Source: Buttiauxella brennerae ATCC 51605
GTDB lineage: Bacteria > Pseudomonadota > Gammaproteobacteria > Enterobacterales > Enterobacteriaceae
Assembly (NCBI RefSeq): GCF_001654925.1
Contig: NZ_LXER01000017.1
Span: 186,001 to 250,000 of the forward strand
Reading direction: 5' to 3'
Length of the DNA stretch: 64,000 nt
How positions within the stretch are numbered: position 1 is the first letter of the stretch; each line of letters starts with the position of its first letter. Positions 63,110 to 64,000 of the stretch are shown piece by piece. The notes beneath the pieces are model-generated. The model was not told the DNA's origin. It saw nothing but the letters and a program-made list of their open reading frames with translations, and ran no database searches. The translations under genes and the position numbers were made by a program.

Positions 63110-64000
63110 ATGATAAATCCTGTTTTGCGCCGTCCTCGCACTTTATTATTTGCGATTCAAATAGCTATCGGTTGTGCGTTTGTCAGTTTTACCCTGCCCG
63201 CAACCGCTGCCGACGATCGACAAGCTCAGCCGCAGCCGCCAGATGTGCTGCTTGGCCCGCTATTTACCGATGTACAAACCGCCAAATTATTCCCCGATCA
63301 AAAAACGTTTGCTGATGCGGTGCCCAAATATGACCCGTTGATGATCCTCGCTGATTACCGGATGCAACGAAACCAATCCGGCTTCGATTTACGTCATTTC
63401 GTGGATGTGAATTTTGCCCTGCCAAAAGAGGGTGAAAAGTATGTTCCGCCGGAAGGTCAGTCGTTGCGTGAACATATCGACAGCTTATGGCCGGTGCTGA
63501 CGCGCACCACGGATAGCGTCGAAAAGTGGGATTCGTTGCTGCCGCTACCTAAACCTTATGTGGTGCCCGGTGGGCGTTTCCGCGAAGTCTATTATTGGGA
63601 CAGTTATTTCACGATGCTCGGGCTTGCCGAAAGCGGCCACTGGGACAAAGTCCAGGATATGGTGGACAACTTTGCCCATGAAATTGACGCATGGGGGCAC
63701 ATTCCCAACGGCAACCGCAGCTATTATCTGAGCCGCTCCCAGCCGCCGTTCTTTGCCTTTATGGTTAAACTGCTCGCCAGCCACAATGGTGATGAAACTT
63801 ACACCACGTATCTGCCGCAGTTGAAAAAAGAGTACGCTTACTGGATGCAGGGCAGCGATACGCTACAGCCTGGCTCTGAAAACCTGCGGGCAGTAAAACT
63901 TAAAGATGGTTCGGTGCTGAACCGCTACTGGGATGATCGCGATACCCCACGTACCGAGTCTTATCTTGACGACGTAACCACCGCGAAGAACAACCCGAAT
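63110..64000 (+). CDS. treA: Periplasmic trehalase, N-terminal part (cut by window edge)
   Basis: The first 297 residues of a glycoside hydrolase family 37 trehalase that splits trehalose to two glucoses in the periplasm. After a signal peptide ([22 protein letters not shown]) come the early GH37 region [29 protein letters not shown] and the trehalase signature [20 protein letters not shown], then [14 protein letters not shown]. The C-terminal half with the second signature lies outside the window. AAGGAG lies eight bases before ATG 63110. Osmotic control is likely from E. coli treA, but no promoter element was identified. Confidence 0.95.
   Translation, partial: MINPVLRRPRTLLFAIQIAIGCAFVSFTLPATAADDRQAQPQPPDVLLGPLFTDVQTAKLFPDQKTFADAVPKYDPLMILADYRMQRNQSGFDLRHFVDVNFALPKEGEKYVPPEGQSLREHIDSLWPVLTRTTDSVEKWDSLLPLPKPYVVPGGRFREVYYWDSYFTMLGLAESGHWDKVQDMVDNFAHEIDAWGHIPNGNRSYYLSRSQPPFFAFMVKLLASHNGDETYTTYLPQLKKEYAYWMQGSDTLQPGSENLRAVKLKDGSVLNRYWDDRDTPRTESYLDDVTTAKNNPN

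Noticed and set aside
1..64000. CRISPR arrays, tRNA or rRNA genes, insertion sequences, phage genes
   Set aside because: I looked for regularly spaced repeats, cloverleaf-type sequences, transposases and integrases and saw none.

Overview
The window reads as chromosomal DNA of an Enterobacteriaceae species. Complete arn, mel, nlpA, zinT, paoABC, gsp and puuE/gabD-type genes closely resemble their E. coli counterparts from memory. The phosphoethanolamine transferase followed by a WbuC-type cupin looks like the chromosomal MCR-9/MCR-10-type locus known from Buttiauxella and relatives, so Buttiauxella or a near neighbour is my best guess; the sequence alone does not settle the genus. I see no rRNA, tRNA, insertion sequence, phage or CRISPR array.

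Layout. 1-8.5 kb is a sugar island: a cut-off ScrY/LamB-type porin, cscA invertase and cscB permease facing the cscR repressor, then melA-melB facing melR. 8.7-12.6 kb is the periplasmic aldehyde oxidoreductase paoABC without its usual maturation gene paoD. A 2H-phosphoesterase-like gene, a small membrane-anchor protein and the nlpA lipoprotein follow. 14.7-24.6 kb is lipid A modification: arnBCADTEF on the minus strand, facing eptA-wbuC on the plus strand, each with a PmrA-box candidate. 24.6-42 kb holds an AraC regulator, a GH3 glycosidase lipoprotein and a complete-looking type II secretion operon, gspCDEFGHIJK-L-N-A-B-O. In it gspM is not a separate gene but appears fused, without its membrane anchor, to the end of gspL.

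42-56 kb is a polyamine/GABA catabolic region: a Tat-exported spermidine dehydrogenase-like flavoprotein, a triheme cytochrome c, a small SnoaL-like exported protein, an aminobutyraldehyde dehydrogenase, an APC permease, GabD and PuuE-type GABA transaminase. Three candidate regulatory proteins lie among them: a FadR-type GntR, a cytosolic Cache-domain protein and a MocR-type regulator. Together they could take spermidine through 4-aminobutyraldehyde and GABA to succinate.

56-64 kb holds zinT behind a near-consensus Zur box, a divergent MFS transporter and DapA-family aldolase, a three-gene envelope operon (SH3 lipoprotein, exported protein, membrane pseudokinase), and the start of periplasmic trehalase treA.

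The most unusual points are the GspL-GspM fusion, the matching loss of one zinc-ligand cysteine in both GspE and GspO, the pseudokinase operon, and the cytosolic Cache protein paired with a GntR regulator. The eptA-wbuC locus beside arn is the most medically relevant. Gene identities come from motif and remembered family similarity; no database search was run.
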